This document shows, piece by piece, positions 56,833-64,000 of a stretch of 64,000 nt of DNA; within the stretch, counting starts at the first letter, position 1; each line of letters starts with the position of its first letter. Source of the DNA: Pullulanibacillus pueri. GTDB taxonomy: Bacteria > Bacillota > Bacilli > Bacillales > Sporolactobacillaceae. The stretch is taken from assembly GCF_014639255.1 (NCBI RefSeq), contig NZ_BMFV01000022.1:1-64000 (forward strand), in the 5' to 3' direction. Made by a program: the position numbers and the translations under genes. Under the pieces are notes generated by a model that did not search any database, had not been told where the DNA came from, and saw only the letters and a program-made list of their open reading frames with translations.

Positions 56833-58713
56833 TCAGGAAACCATTATCTTACAAATATCATTTGTAAACGCCACAGGATCATGAATAGGCAAGCCCTCAA
56901 TAAGCAGTGCTTGATTGTATAATAATTGGGTATAGAGATCGAGTTTTTCTTTATCTGTGTCAAAAGCCGCTTTAAGAGCCTGGAAAACTTCGTGATCAGT
57001 ATTAATTTCCAAGACTTTATCTGCCTTTATATTTTGATTATCAGGCATCGCTTGTAAGACTTTTTCCATTTCAATGGATATGTCACCTTCCGAAGACAAG
57101 CAAACAGGATGAGTTTTCAAGCGTTTCGATACTCGAACTGCTTTGACCTTGTCAGATAACACATTTTTCATATAATCAAAGAGCTCTTTATTTTCCTTTT
57201 CCTCTGATTCAGTTTTCTCTTTGCCCTCTTCTTCAATACCTAAGTCGCCACTAGAGACCGATTTGAATTCCTTCTCTTTATAATTCATGAGCATTTTAAT
57301 CGCAAACTCGTCCACTTCATCCGTGAAATATAAAATTTCGTAGCCCTTTTCTGCGACAACTTCGGTTTGTGGCAGTTTTTCGATACGATCAAAACTTTCC
57401 CCAGAAGCATAATAAATATACTTTTGGTCTTCAGGCATTCTGGAAACGTATTCGTCTAAGGTAACAAGCTTTTTCTCCTTGGATGAGTAGAACATGAGTA
57501 AGTCTTGTAAATCATCCTTATTGGCTCCAAAATCACTATATACACCGTATTTTAATTGTCTACCAAAAGCATTAAAAAACTTTTCATAGTCTTCTCTAGA
57601 CTCTTTGATCATACTCTTCAAATTGCTTTTGATTTTATTTTTTATATTTTTAGCAATCGTTTTAAGCTGACGATCTTGTTGCAAAATTTCTCTAGAAATA
57701 TTAAGTGATAGATCTTCAGAATCAACAATCCCTTTGACAAAGCTGAAATAATCAGGAAGTAAGTCAGAGCATTTTTCCATAATTAATACGCCATTGGAGT
57801 ATAACTCAAGACCTTTTTCAAATTCCTTGGAATAATAATTAAACGGAATTTGTTCAGGAATATATAAAATCGCTTGATACCTTATAGCACCATCTACACT
57901 AATGTGAATATGTTTGAGTGGTTTGTCATAGCCATAATGTTTTTCGGAATAAAAATTGGCATAATCCTCATCCGTCAGTTCATTTTTATTTTTTCTCCAA
58001 ATCGGGACCATACTGTTGATCGTTTGTTCTTCCGTTACTTCTTCAAGATCATTGTCGCTGCCTTCTTTTGGACGACTTTCTGTAATGTCCATTTTGATAG
58101 GATATCGAATAAAATCAGAGTACTTTTTGATAATTTGTTTTAAACGATAGTCCTCTAAGTAGTCATCATAGGTTTCATCTTCAGTGTTTTCCTTGATTTT
58201 TAAAATAATTTCCGTTCCTACAGTCTCTTTATCACAAGGTTCAATTGTATAGCCATCAGCCCCTTGTGATTCCCATTTATAAGCTTCGGTGCTCCCTAAT
58301 GCTCTAGTCAACACCGTGACGACATCCGCCACCATGAAAGCAGAATAGAAGCCCACACCGAACTGACCAATGATCTCTTGGCCATCTTCCATTTTTGTTT
58401 CCTTTTTAAAGGAGAGCGACCCGCTTTTGGCAATCGTCCCTAGGTTATTTTCAAGCTCTTCTTTCGTCATCCCAATACCCGTGTCTGTGATCTTTAACAG
58501 TCTGTTGGCTTTGTCCGCTTCCACTTTTATAAAATAATCGTCTTTATTAAATGTCAGACTGTCGTCCGTGAGTGCTTTATAATAGATTTTATCAATCGCA
58601 TCACTGGCATTCGAGATCAACTCTCTGAGAAAAATCTCTTTCTGAGAATAAATAGAGTTTATCATCATTTCTAATAGCCTTTTAGACTCTGCCTTAAATT
58701 CCATTTTCGTCAT
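56833..58713 (-). CDS. htpG: Chaperone HtpG (Hsp90)
   Basis: A 626-residue Hsp90. The N-terminal ATPase shows [12 protein letters not shown] (about residue 34), [16 protein letters not shown] and [15 protein letters not shown]; the middle domain has the catalytic-loop arginine region [11 protein letters not shown]; the C-terminal dimer domain is complete. ATG 58713 ([14 protein letters not shown]) follows GGGAGAG; the 27-codon extension upstream would run into the CIRCE operator and is rejected. Transcribed from a sigma-A promoter with CIRCE just downstream. Confidence 0.97.
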   Translation of the reverse strand: MTKMEFKAESKRLLEMMINSIYSQKEIFLRELISNASDAIDKIYYKALTDDSLTFNKDDYFIKVEADKANRLLKITDTGIGMTKEELENNLGTIAKSGSLSFKKETKMEDGQEIIGQFGVGFYSAFMVADVVTVLTRALGSTEAYKWESQGADGYTIEPCDKETVGTEIILKIKENTEDETYDDYLEDYRLKQIIKKYSDFIRYPIKMDITESRPKEGSDNDLEEVTEEQTINSMVPIWRKNKNELTDEDYANFYSEKHYGYDKPLKHIHISVDGAIRYQAILYIPEQIPFNYYSKEFEKGLELYSNGVLIMEKCSDLLPDYFSFVKGIVDSEDLSLNISREILQQDRQLKTIAKNIKNKIKSNLKSMIKESREDYEKFFNAFGRQLKYGVYSDFGANKDDLQDLLMFYSSKEKKLVTLDEYVSRMPEDQKYIYYASGESFDRIEKLPQTEVVAEKGYEILYFTDEVDEFAIKMLMNYKEKEFKSVSSGDLGIEEEGKEKTESEEKENKELFDYMKNVLSDKVKAVRVSKRLKTHPVCLSSEGDISIEMEKVLQAMPDNQNIKADKVLEINTDHEVFQALKAAFDTDKEKLDLYTQLLYNQALLIEGLPIHDPVAFTNDICKIMVS

Positions 58714-58742
58714 CGTTCTCTCCCTTTCCCTCGTTTCTATTT

Positions 58743-58769
58743 TTAGCACTCTTCTAACTTGAGTGCTAA
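58743..58769 (-). promoter_or_regulatory. CIRCE operator (HrcA site) of htpG
   Basis: A perfect TTAGCACTC-N9-GAGTGCTAA, the HrcA binding site, lies 30 bases before the htpG start and immediately after the predicted transcription start. Binding of HrcA here would repress htpG until heat shock. Confidence 0.97.
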
Positions 58770-58778
58770 TCCATATTT

Positions 58779-58807
58779 TTAATAACACATCCATTTTTTT
58801 CTGTCAA
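58779..58807 (-). promoter_or_regulatory. Sigma-A promoter of htpG
   Basis: On the minus strand a consensus TTGACA (58802-58807) and TATTAA (58779-58784) with a 17-base spacer. The CIRCE element starts 9 bases downstream of the -10. Confidence 0.85.
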
Positions 58808-58838
58808 GCCATTCTAATTCATCTCGACATCTACAAAA

Positions 58839-58882
58839 GAAAAAGTCGAAGCCTCACCAGATCCTACCGGCTTACCTCGACC
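58839..58882 (-). terminator. Intrinsic terminator after hsp20
   Basis: GTCGAGG..AAGCC pairs with GG..AGGCTTCGAC and ends in TTTTT on the minus strand. Confidence 0.7.
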
Positions 58883-58909
58883 ACATTGTCACCTTTATAT
58901 TTTCTTTAA

Positions 58910-59347
58910 TTAATGAAAATCCACATCGATCCTTTGCTTATTATCTCTCATCATTTTAGGCATCCTTACTTCTAAAACACCATTCTTATAAGTGGCTTTG
59001 ACACCTTCATGACTAACAGCGCTAGGGAGAGAGATGGATCTATGAAAACGTCCTGTAAATCTTTCCTTACGATGCATGTTTTCTTCTTCAACTTCATGTG
59101 TTTTATGAATCGAACCACTTACATTTAATGTGTCATTTTCGATAGTGATGTCAACATCGTCCTTCTTTTCAAGTCCAGGAATATCACATGTTGCGACAAC
59201 TTCATTCTCGGTTTCATGAACATCCACTCTGATATTTCCCAATCCATAGTCGTTCTCCATTGTCATAGGAAGATCAGAGAAAAAACGGTCAAACTGACGT
59301 CTCATATTTGACATCTGCCTAAATGGATCATAGGGAACTAATGCCAT
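58910..59347 (-). CDS. Small heat shock protein (Hsp20/alpha-crystallin)
   Basis: A 145-residue holdase chaperone. The N-terminal arm PYDPFRQMSNMRRQFDRFF leads to the alpha-crystallin domain (about residues 38-140), with ATCDIPGLEKKDDVDITIEN and KNGVLEVRMPK; the C-terminal I-x-V anchor is seen in RIDVDFH. AAGGAGG lies 8 bases before ATG 59347. It is next to htpG but separated by a terminator. No CIRCE or clear CtsR box was seen before it. Confidence 0.93.
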   Translation of the reverse strand: MALVPYDPFRQMSNMRRQFDRFFSDLPMTMENDYGLGNIRVDVHETENEVVATCDIPGLEKKDDVDITIENDTLNVSGSIHKTHEVEEENMHRKERFTGRFHRSISLPSAVSHEGVKATYKNGVLEVRMPKMMRDNKQRIDVDFH

Positions 59348-59509
59348 TCAAAAGACCTCCTTAATAGTGAATTCAACGCTATTATCTGCACATTCTTAAG
59401 AAATATGTCTTATTGATTATAGGACGATTTTCACTAAAAGTGTTATGATAATAAAGGACTAACAAATTTAAGATATATAAAACCAATACATATAATAGGA
59501 GTGATATGA

Positions 59510-59890
59510 ATGTCTCAATTTGCTACAGCGATCAATTGTATGGATGGGAGAGTTCAACTCCCTGTCATCGAGTGGATGAAAAAGCAGTTTAACGTTGACT
59601 ATATTGATATGATTACTGAAGCAGGTCCAAATAAAGTGTTATTAGAAGGAACCCCAGAACAGCTTCAAGCGATTCAAGCAAAAGTTCAGGTCTCCTATGG
59701 ACCCCATGGCTCTAAAGTCATCGCTATTGTTGGTCACCATGATTGTGCTGGAAATCCCATTCCTAAAGATGAGAAAGTAGAGCAAATTAAACAGTCTGTT
59801 GAATTGATACGCTCATGGGGATTAGAAGTCAAGGTTCTAGGGCTTTATGTTAATAAGAATTGGGAAGTCGAGCCTGTTACTGAAATATAA
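59510..59890 (+). CDS. Mini beta-carbonic-anhydrase-like protein
   Basis: A 126-residue protein with the beta-carbonic anhydrase zinc pattern: Cys 10, Asp 12 and Arg 14 in NCMDGR and His 76, Cys 79 in GHHDCAGNP. Ordinary beta enzymes have about 200 residues, so this is a short version lacking the C-terminal helices. The layout is that of small stand-alone carbonic-anhydrase-like proteins seen in Firmicutes; the activity is not known. GGAGT lies 7 bases before ATG 59510. Single-gene unit. Confidence 0.72.
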   Translation: MSQFATAINCMDGRVQLPVIEWMKKQFNVDYIDMITEAGPNKVLLEGTPEQLQAIQAKVQVSYGPHGSKVIAIVGHHDCAGNPIPKDEKVEQIKQSVELIRSWGLEVKVLGLYVNKNWEVEPVTEI

Positions 59891-59918
59891 TATTGAAAAT
59901 ACTAGATAAATTAAAACA

Positions 59919-59965
59919 GAACGGCAATCCGAATGTTTGAAGCTTTTTCCGGATTGCCGTTTTCT
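59919..59965 (+). terminator. Intrinsic terminator after the carbonic-anhydrase-like gene
   Basis: AACGGCAATCCG pairs perfectly with CGGATTGCCGTT, followed by TTCTTTT. Confidence 0.85.
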
Positions 59966-60049
59966 TTTATGTTCATAGGGTCTGTTGCTTTACTCAGGCC
60001 ATAAATTTTAGCATTGAAGGAAATTCCAGTGTAACTGCTACTGTAGATG

Positions 60050-60165
60050 CTATTATGTTCATCTCCATTCCATGTTACTCGCTTTCCATGGACACGGACT
60101 AGTCAGCTATTTCTTTTGTTCATGCTGCGGCACTTATGTGCACGTGCAGTGCTCTTTTGTTAAGC
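60050..60165 (+). repeat. Dispersed repeat family 1, degenerate inverted copy
   Basis: ACTCGCTTTCCATGGACACGG at 60075-60100 is the reverse complement, with few changes, of the GTG..TGGAAAGCGAGT end of copy A; TGTGCACGTGCAGTGCTC may match the GCACGTGTCC block. It lies in the convergent gap 59891-60230, which has no gene. Confidence 0.5.
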
Positions 60166-60230
60166 TGCGAGGAAACGCGCCTGAAATTTAACAGGATTGT
60201 CTTTTTATGCTCCAACCCTTTCCTGTCTTC

Positions 60231-62933
60231 CTATGCTTGTCTAGTATAAGGTGATTTTTCTTTTTCCTTTTGACCAAAAAGCCCTGCGCCCGAAAATGCC
60301 AGTGTGGGAATGGCTGATAGACCAACAATCAATAACCAGTCATGTAAAGACAATGGCACGGTATGGAAAATCGGTTCAAAGAACGGAATATACATCACAC
60401 CAAGCATCAGCACAATCGACGAAAGAACGGCTAAGACTAAGTAACGATTACCAAAAGGGTTACGATCAAAGATTGAGCGTTCACTCCGGCAATCAAAGAC
60501 TTGAATCAGTTGAGACATCACTAGTGTCATAAAGGCGACGTTCTGTGCCTTTGTTAAATCATTCGTTCCATGTAAAATTGTCCAAAAACCGATGAGAGTG
60601 ACGATCCCTATTAAGAACCCGCGCGATATAATCTTCCAGCCCATCCCTCTAGCAAAGACGCCTTCATTGGGTTTTCTAGGCCCTTGTCTCATGACATTAT
60701 CCTCAGCAGCATCGACGCCTAAGGCCATCGCAGGCAAGCCATCCGTTACAAGATTCACCCATAATATTTGTATCGGCAGCAACGGCAACGGCAGCGAGAG
60801 TATCATCGCGAAAAACATGACGAGGATCTCTCCGACATTTGAAGCGAGAAGATAGCGAATAAACTTACGAATATTTTCGTATATGTTACGCCCTTCCTCA
60901 ATGGCCGCTTCTATTGTTGCAAAATTATCATCACTTAAAATCAGGGAGGAAGCTTCCTTAGCCACATCGGTACCTGTATTCCCCATAGCAATTCCAATAT
61001 TGGCAGCCTTAATCGCAGGAGCATCATTCACACCATCCCCTGTCATGGCCACAATATGCCCCTTCTTCTGCAAGGCCTTAACAATTTTCAGCTTATGCTC
61101 AGGAGCGACACGGGCATAAACGTAAATATCATCGACTTGATCGATTAACTCTTCTTCTGTCATCTTTGAGAGTGTGGCCCCGTCCATGACTTGTCCATCT
61201 TGAGGTAACAGATTAAGTTGACGCGCAATTGCACTTGCCGTAACAACATGGTCACCGGTAATCATGACCGTTTTTACCCCGGCACGCTGGCAATTAGCAA
61301 TACTCGCTTTCACTTCTGGTCTTGGGGGATCAATCATTCCTTGCACCCCAACAAAGGTTAATCCGCGTTCAAGTTGTTCTGCCTCTGTATTGGTGTTATC
61401 ACTCCGAAGTGGTTTAAAAGCGACCGCGATGGTTCGCAGCGCCTGATTTCCTAAGGAAAGAATCGCTTCCTTGACGTGTTCCTCATGGCGCTTCTTAATC
61501 AACTGCTTTTGTTTATTCCACAAAATATGATCACAGCGATCCAAAAGAACGTCGGGGGCTCCTTTTGTTAAAACAAATTTTTCACCTTTTTTATTGGCAA
61601 TAATCACACTCATCATTTTTCGAGTAGAGTCGAAGGGAAAGGACTTAATGATTTTATAATTTGATAATAGCCCTTGTTTAGAAAAACCTGCCTTTTGCCC
61701 ACTGATTAATAAAGCAATTTCGGTTGGATCTCCCTTTTCTGTTACCGCATTATCTTCTCCCTCAACCAGTTCTGAGTCGTTACAAAGCACGGCATAACTT
61801 AAAAGCTGTCGTAAAGAGGACTCGTTTTCAAGTTTGGCAGGATGTCCCTCTTTTAGAAAGGGGGGGTCATTAGGTTTCTGAGCGAGCTCCCAGGTCTGTC
61901 CTTCCGCCCAAAGATGGGTGACGGTCATCTTGTTTTGCGTTAACGTCCCTGTCTTATCAGTACAGATAACGGTGGCACACCCCAAAGTCTCCACTGAAGG
62001 TAACTTACGAACAATCGCGTTCCGCTTAATCATTTTCTGCACACCTAGCGCTAAAGCAATCGTGACAATGGCGGGTAAACCTTCAGGAATAGCGGCCACA
62101 GCCAAAGAAACACCCGATAAAACCATTTCTGTTAACCCATGACCGTGAAGCACTCCAATCCCCACTACAAGTACAGTTAAAACAACCGCAAGCATAATTA
62201 GAATCTTACCTAATTGTTCAAGGCGGATTTGTAAAGGCGTTTGCAGTGTTTCGGCATTTTGAATAAGACTCGCAATTTTCCCCATTTCTGTCTTCATTCC
62301 CGTGTTCACTACAATCCCTGTTCCATTCCCTTGGGTCACCATCGTCCCCATGAATCCCATATTCACTTGATCACCAAGTGACAGCTCTTCTTCTTCAAGC
62401 GGGGCTTGTCCTTTTTGTACGGAAATAGATTCACCCGTGAGCGCCGATTCTTCAATAAGTAAGCCATGGGTCTCTATTAATCGAATATCCGCGCTGACTC
62501 GATCACCACTGGAGATCTTGATCATATCACCGACGACCAGTTCCTTTGCGGGAATGGTTTGCCATTCTTTATCCCTTAGAACGGTGGCCATCGGTGCAGA
62601 GAGTTCGCGAAGAGCATCCAGTGATTTCTCTGCCTTGCGCTCTTGAATAAAACCGAGAATCCCATTGAGCATGACAATGAGAATAATCGCAATCGCATCG
62701 AGGTATTCTCCTAGTAGCCCCGATAGGACTGTTGCGGCGAGTAAGACAATCACCATGAAATCTTTGAATTGTGTTAGAAGAATCATTATCGGTGATCGCT
62801 TGCCACTATCTGCTATCTCATTGGGGCCGTTTTGCCTGAGCCGCTCCCTACTTTCTGCACTCGTAAGTCCGTTTTCGATATCTGAATGCGTGGCTTCCTC
62901 TATTTTTTTGTTCTCCATTTGATACCAATGCAT
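60231..62933 (-). CDS. Calcium-transporting P-type ATPase (P2A)
   Basis: A 900-residue P2A ATPase similar to Bacillus YloB and SERCA pumps. In order: cation ATPase N-domain, the TGE loop in [12 protein letters not shown], the ion-binding [16 protein letters not shown] in helix 4, the phosphorylation site [16 protein letters not shown], the hinge [18 protein letters not shown], and a C-terminal membrane domain with [15 protein letters not shown]. About ten helices. GAGGGTGAG precedes ATG 62933. It probably exports Ca2+ and may support spores or stress survival. Confidence 0.93.
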   Translation of the reverse strand: MHWYQMENKKIEEATHSDIENGLTSAESRERLRQNGPNEIADSGKRSPIMILLTQFKDFMVIVLLAATVLSGLLGEYLDAIAIILIVMLNGILGFIQERKAEKSLDALRELSAPMATVLRDKEWQTIPAKELVVGDMIKISSGDRVSADIRLIETHGLLIEESALTGESISVQKGQAPLEEEELSLGDQVNMGFMGTMVTQGNGTGIVVNTGMKTEMGKIASLIQNAETLQTPLQIRLEQLGKILIMLAVVLTVLVVGIGVLHGHGLTEMVLSGVSLAVAAIPEGLPAIVTIALALGVQKMIKRNAIVRKLPSVETLGCATVICTDKTGTLTQNKMTVTHLWAEGQTWELAQKPNDPPFLKEGHPAKLENESSLRQLLSYAVLCNDSELVEGEDNAVTEKGDPTEIALLISGQKAGFSKQGLLSNYKIIKSFPFDSTRKMMSVIIANKKGEKFVLTKGAPDVLLDRCDHILWNKQKQLIKKRHEEHVKEAILSLGNQALRTIAVAFKPLRSDNTNTEAEQLERGLTFVGVQGMIDPPRPEVKASIANCQRAGVKTVMITGDHVVTASAIARQLNLLPQDGQVMDGATLSKMTEEELIDQVDDIYVYARVAPEHKLKIVKALQKKGHIVAMTGDGVNDAPAIKAANIGIAMGNTGTDVAKEASSLILSDDNFATIEAAIEEGRNIYENIRKFIRYLLASNVGEILVMFFAMILSLPLPLLPIQILWVNLVTDGLPAMALGVDAAEDNVMRQGPRKPNEGVFARGMGWKIISRGFLIGIVTLIGFWTILHGTNDLTKAQNVAFMTLVMSQLIQVFDCRSERSIFDRNPFGNRYLVLAVLSSIVLMLGVMYIPFFEPIFHTVPLSLHDWLLIVGLSAIPTLAFSGAGLFGQKEKEKSPYTRQA

Positions 62934-63229
62934 AGTCTCACCCTCTACTTATTTTCCCTTCCTTACTAATCTATAAAGGTAGACTTATAAATAGAACCAT
63001 AATTACTAGAAAAATTTTTTCATAGATTAAGGACAACTCTTGCCCCCAGCTTTTGATCCACCTCACTTTTTACTTTAGACCACGAAGGGCAACAGACTAT
63101 CGCTTTTCCTACTTTTTCCCTCTCTTTATTTTTAAAAATGGCCTTATTATAGAAGGCTGTGGGAATAATGCGACGAATAGTATAGTAAAGATGTATCCTA
63201 AGGTCTTTTACTTAGAAAGGAGAAAACGC

Positions 63230-64000
63230 ATGGTAGATCAGAAAGAAACGCTTGCAGGCTTAAACATTGATTTGTTCTCTGAAACCTTTAATCGTAACCC
63301 CTATCCTGTCTTCCAACAGTTAAGAGAAAGAGATCCTATTCATCAGATGACCCTGCCAGATGGGCAAACCGCTTGGGTTATTTCTCGTTATGATGATGCT
63401 ATGGCCGCATTAAAAGAGGTGCATTTTATTAAAGATCCCACTCAATTTTTCAATAAAGAAGGAGAAGCAGAAAATCCTAATCAGGCTAAGAGCCTTCTCT
63501 TTAACAATCATATGTTAAATTCAGATCCTCCTGCACATCGTAGGTTGCGCAATTTAGTTCAAAAAGCCTTTACACCCCGAATGATTGCTGGACTCCGTCC
63601 CAGAATCGAAGAAATTACGACTCTTTTACTCGATGATATAGAAGAGAAGGGCGCGGTGGATCTCATTGAGGCATTTGCCTTTCCACTTCCTATTATAGTG
63701 ATCTGTGAGATGCTAGGCGTACCAAGTGAAGATCGTGATATTTTCCGTCAATGGTCAAATACTCTCGTTGAGGCTGCAAACAATCCCAAGAAAATCCAAG
63801 AAATACAGCCACAAATGATCAACTTTTCCAACTATATTGATGATTGGATTCACTACAGAAAACAACATCCACAACATGATTTAATCAGTCACTTAATCGA
63901 AGCAGAGGAACGTGGCGAACAGTTAAATCATCAAGAAATCCGTTCGCTCGTCTTCTTATTAATCATTGCTGGACATGAAACCACCGTGAACTTAATCGGA
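63230..64000 (+). CDS. Cytochrome P450 (CYP107-like), 5' part
   Basis: The frame from ATG 63230 (7 bases after AAAGGAG) is open to the window end, 257 codons. The protein shows the N-terminal FNRNPYPVFQQLRERDPIH, the conserved helix C segment DPPAHRRLRNLVQKAFTP (heme-propionate contact), and the I-helix oxygen-activation motif LLIIAGHETT. The heme cysteine loop would lie beyond the edge. It is soluble, bacterial class I, needing a ferredoxin or flavodoxin partner. Substrate unknown; fatty acid or secondary-metabolite oxidation is typical for this group. Confidence 0.93.
   Translation, partial: MVDQKETLAGLNIDLFSETFNRNPYPVFQQLRERDPIHQMTLPDGQTAWVISRYDDAMAALKEVHFIKDPTQFFNKEGEAENPNQAKSLLFNNHMLNSDPPAHRRLRNLVQKAFTPRMIAGLRPRIEEITTLLLDDIEEKGAVDLIEAFAFPLPIIVICEMLGVPSEDRDIFRQWSNTLVEAANNPKKIQEIQPQMINFSNYIDDWIHYRKQHPQHDLISHLIEAEERGEQLNHQEIRSLVFLLIIAGHETTVNLIG

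Noticed and set aside
58714-58794. 27-codon N-terminal extension of htpG
   Set aside because: It would translate the CIRCE operator and promoter region; Hsp90 begins at ATG 58713.
59348-59509. CtsR or sigma-B control of hsp20
   Set aside because: No GGTCAAA-type direct repeat and no sigma-B -35/-10 pair could be found.

Overview
The window looks like a chromosomal segment of a low-GC, Gram-positive, endospore-forming member of the Bacillales. The grounds are: strong GGAGG-type ribosome binding sites with frequent TTG and GTG starts; an ilv-leu operon with a T-box leader; the sporulation-linked pair prkA and yhbH; a gene order queG, yhbB, trmL, prkA, yhbH like that of Bacillus subtilis; an opuC operon with a divergent GbsR-type regulator; and a perfect CIRCE element. 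The genus cannot be fixed from the sequence alone. No phage, plasmid, insertion sequence or CRISPR array was found. The accessory character lies in several families of intergenic repeats.

Layout. 1-410: the 3' end of a surface-protein gene, probably broken. 410-11943: branched-chain amino acid biosynthesis on the minus strand (ilvD, T-box leader, ilvBHC, leuABCD, ilvA), with a good sigma-A promoter and cre/CodY-like sites upstream of ilvD. 12065-16425: prfC, pgcA and a HAD hydrolase. 16613-17030: a 115-bp tandem repeat. 17233-27232: CBS protein, secreted MBL-fold protein, yhbH, lepB, prkA, a 31-residue membrane peptide, trmL, yhbB, ogt and queG, mostly minus strand. 27327-31846: B3/4-domain protein, a small unknown, an HD protein, a secreted nuclease and an MFS exporter with an EXLDI-family protein. 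31920-40707: a 48-residue ORF, dgoD-like dehydratase, AEC carrier, small zinc-ribbon protein, Aquifex-type aconitase, a 2-oxo-acid decarboxylase on the plus strand and a threonine synthase. 41091-47804: DHA2 exporter, three-gene ABC exporter, proline iminopeptidase and a NERD-domain protein. 47839-48778: about 18 copies of a 51-bp hairpin unit between convergent genes. 48866-53450: opuCABCD and divergent gbsR. 53543-54833: ECF sigma factor and its anti-sigma. 54982-55889: tRNA cluster Val, fMet, Asp, Phe, Thr plus a truncated tRNA-Phe. 56293-62933: OsmC protein, htpG, hsp20, a mini beta-carbonic-anhydrase-like protein and a Ca2+-type P-ATPase. 63230-64000: the 5' part of a cytochrome P450 gene running off the edge.

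How the genes fit together. The ilv-leu block makes valine, isoleucine and leucine and is probably controlled by aminoacyl-tRNA sensing and global carbon/nitrogen regulators; the decarboxylase at 37462 could act on the same 2-oxo acids. OpuC imports compatible solutes under GbsR control. HtpG is placed under HrcA by its CIRCE operator. The EXLDI/MFS pair appears self-regulated through phased short repeats in its promoter.

The most notable unexplained content is non-coding: two dispersed families of roughly 150-230 bp (family 1, four copies; family 2, three copies), nearly all just 3' of genes, with family 2 keeping the same hairpins despite sequence change; and two tandem arrays (115 bp and 51 bp). 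Start codons below were moved to the codon best spaced from a Shine-Dalgarno sequence where the longest reading frame was clearly too long.
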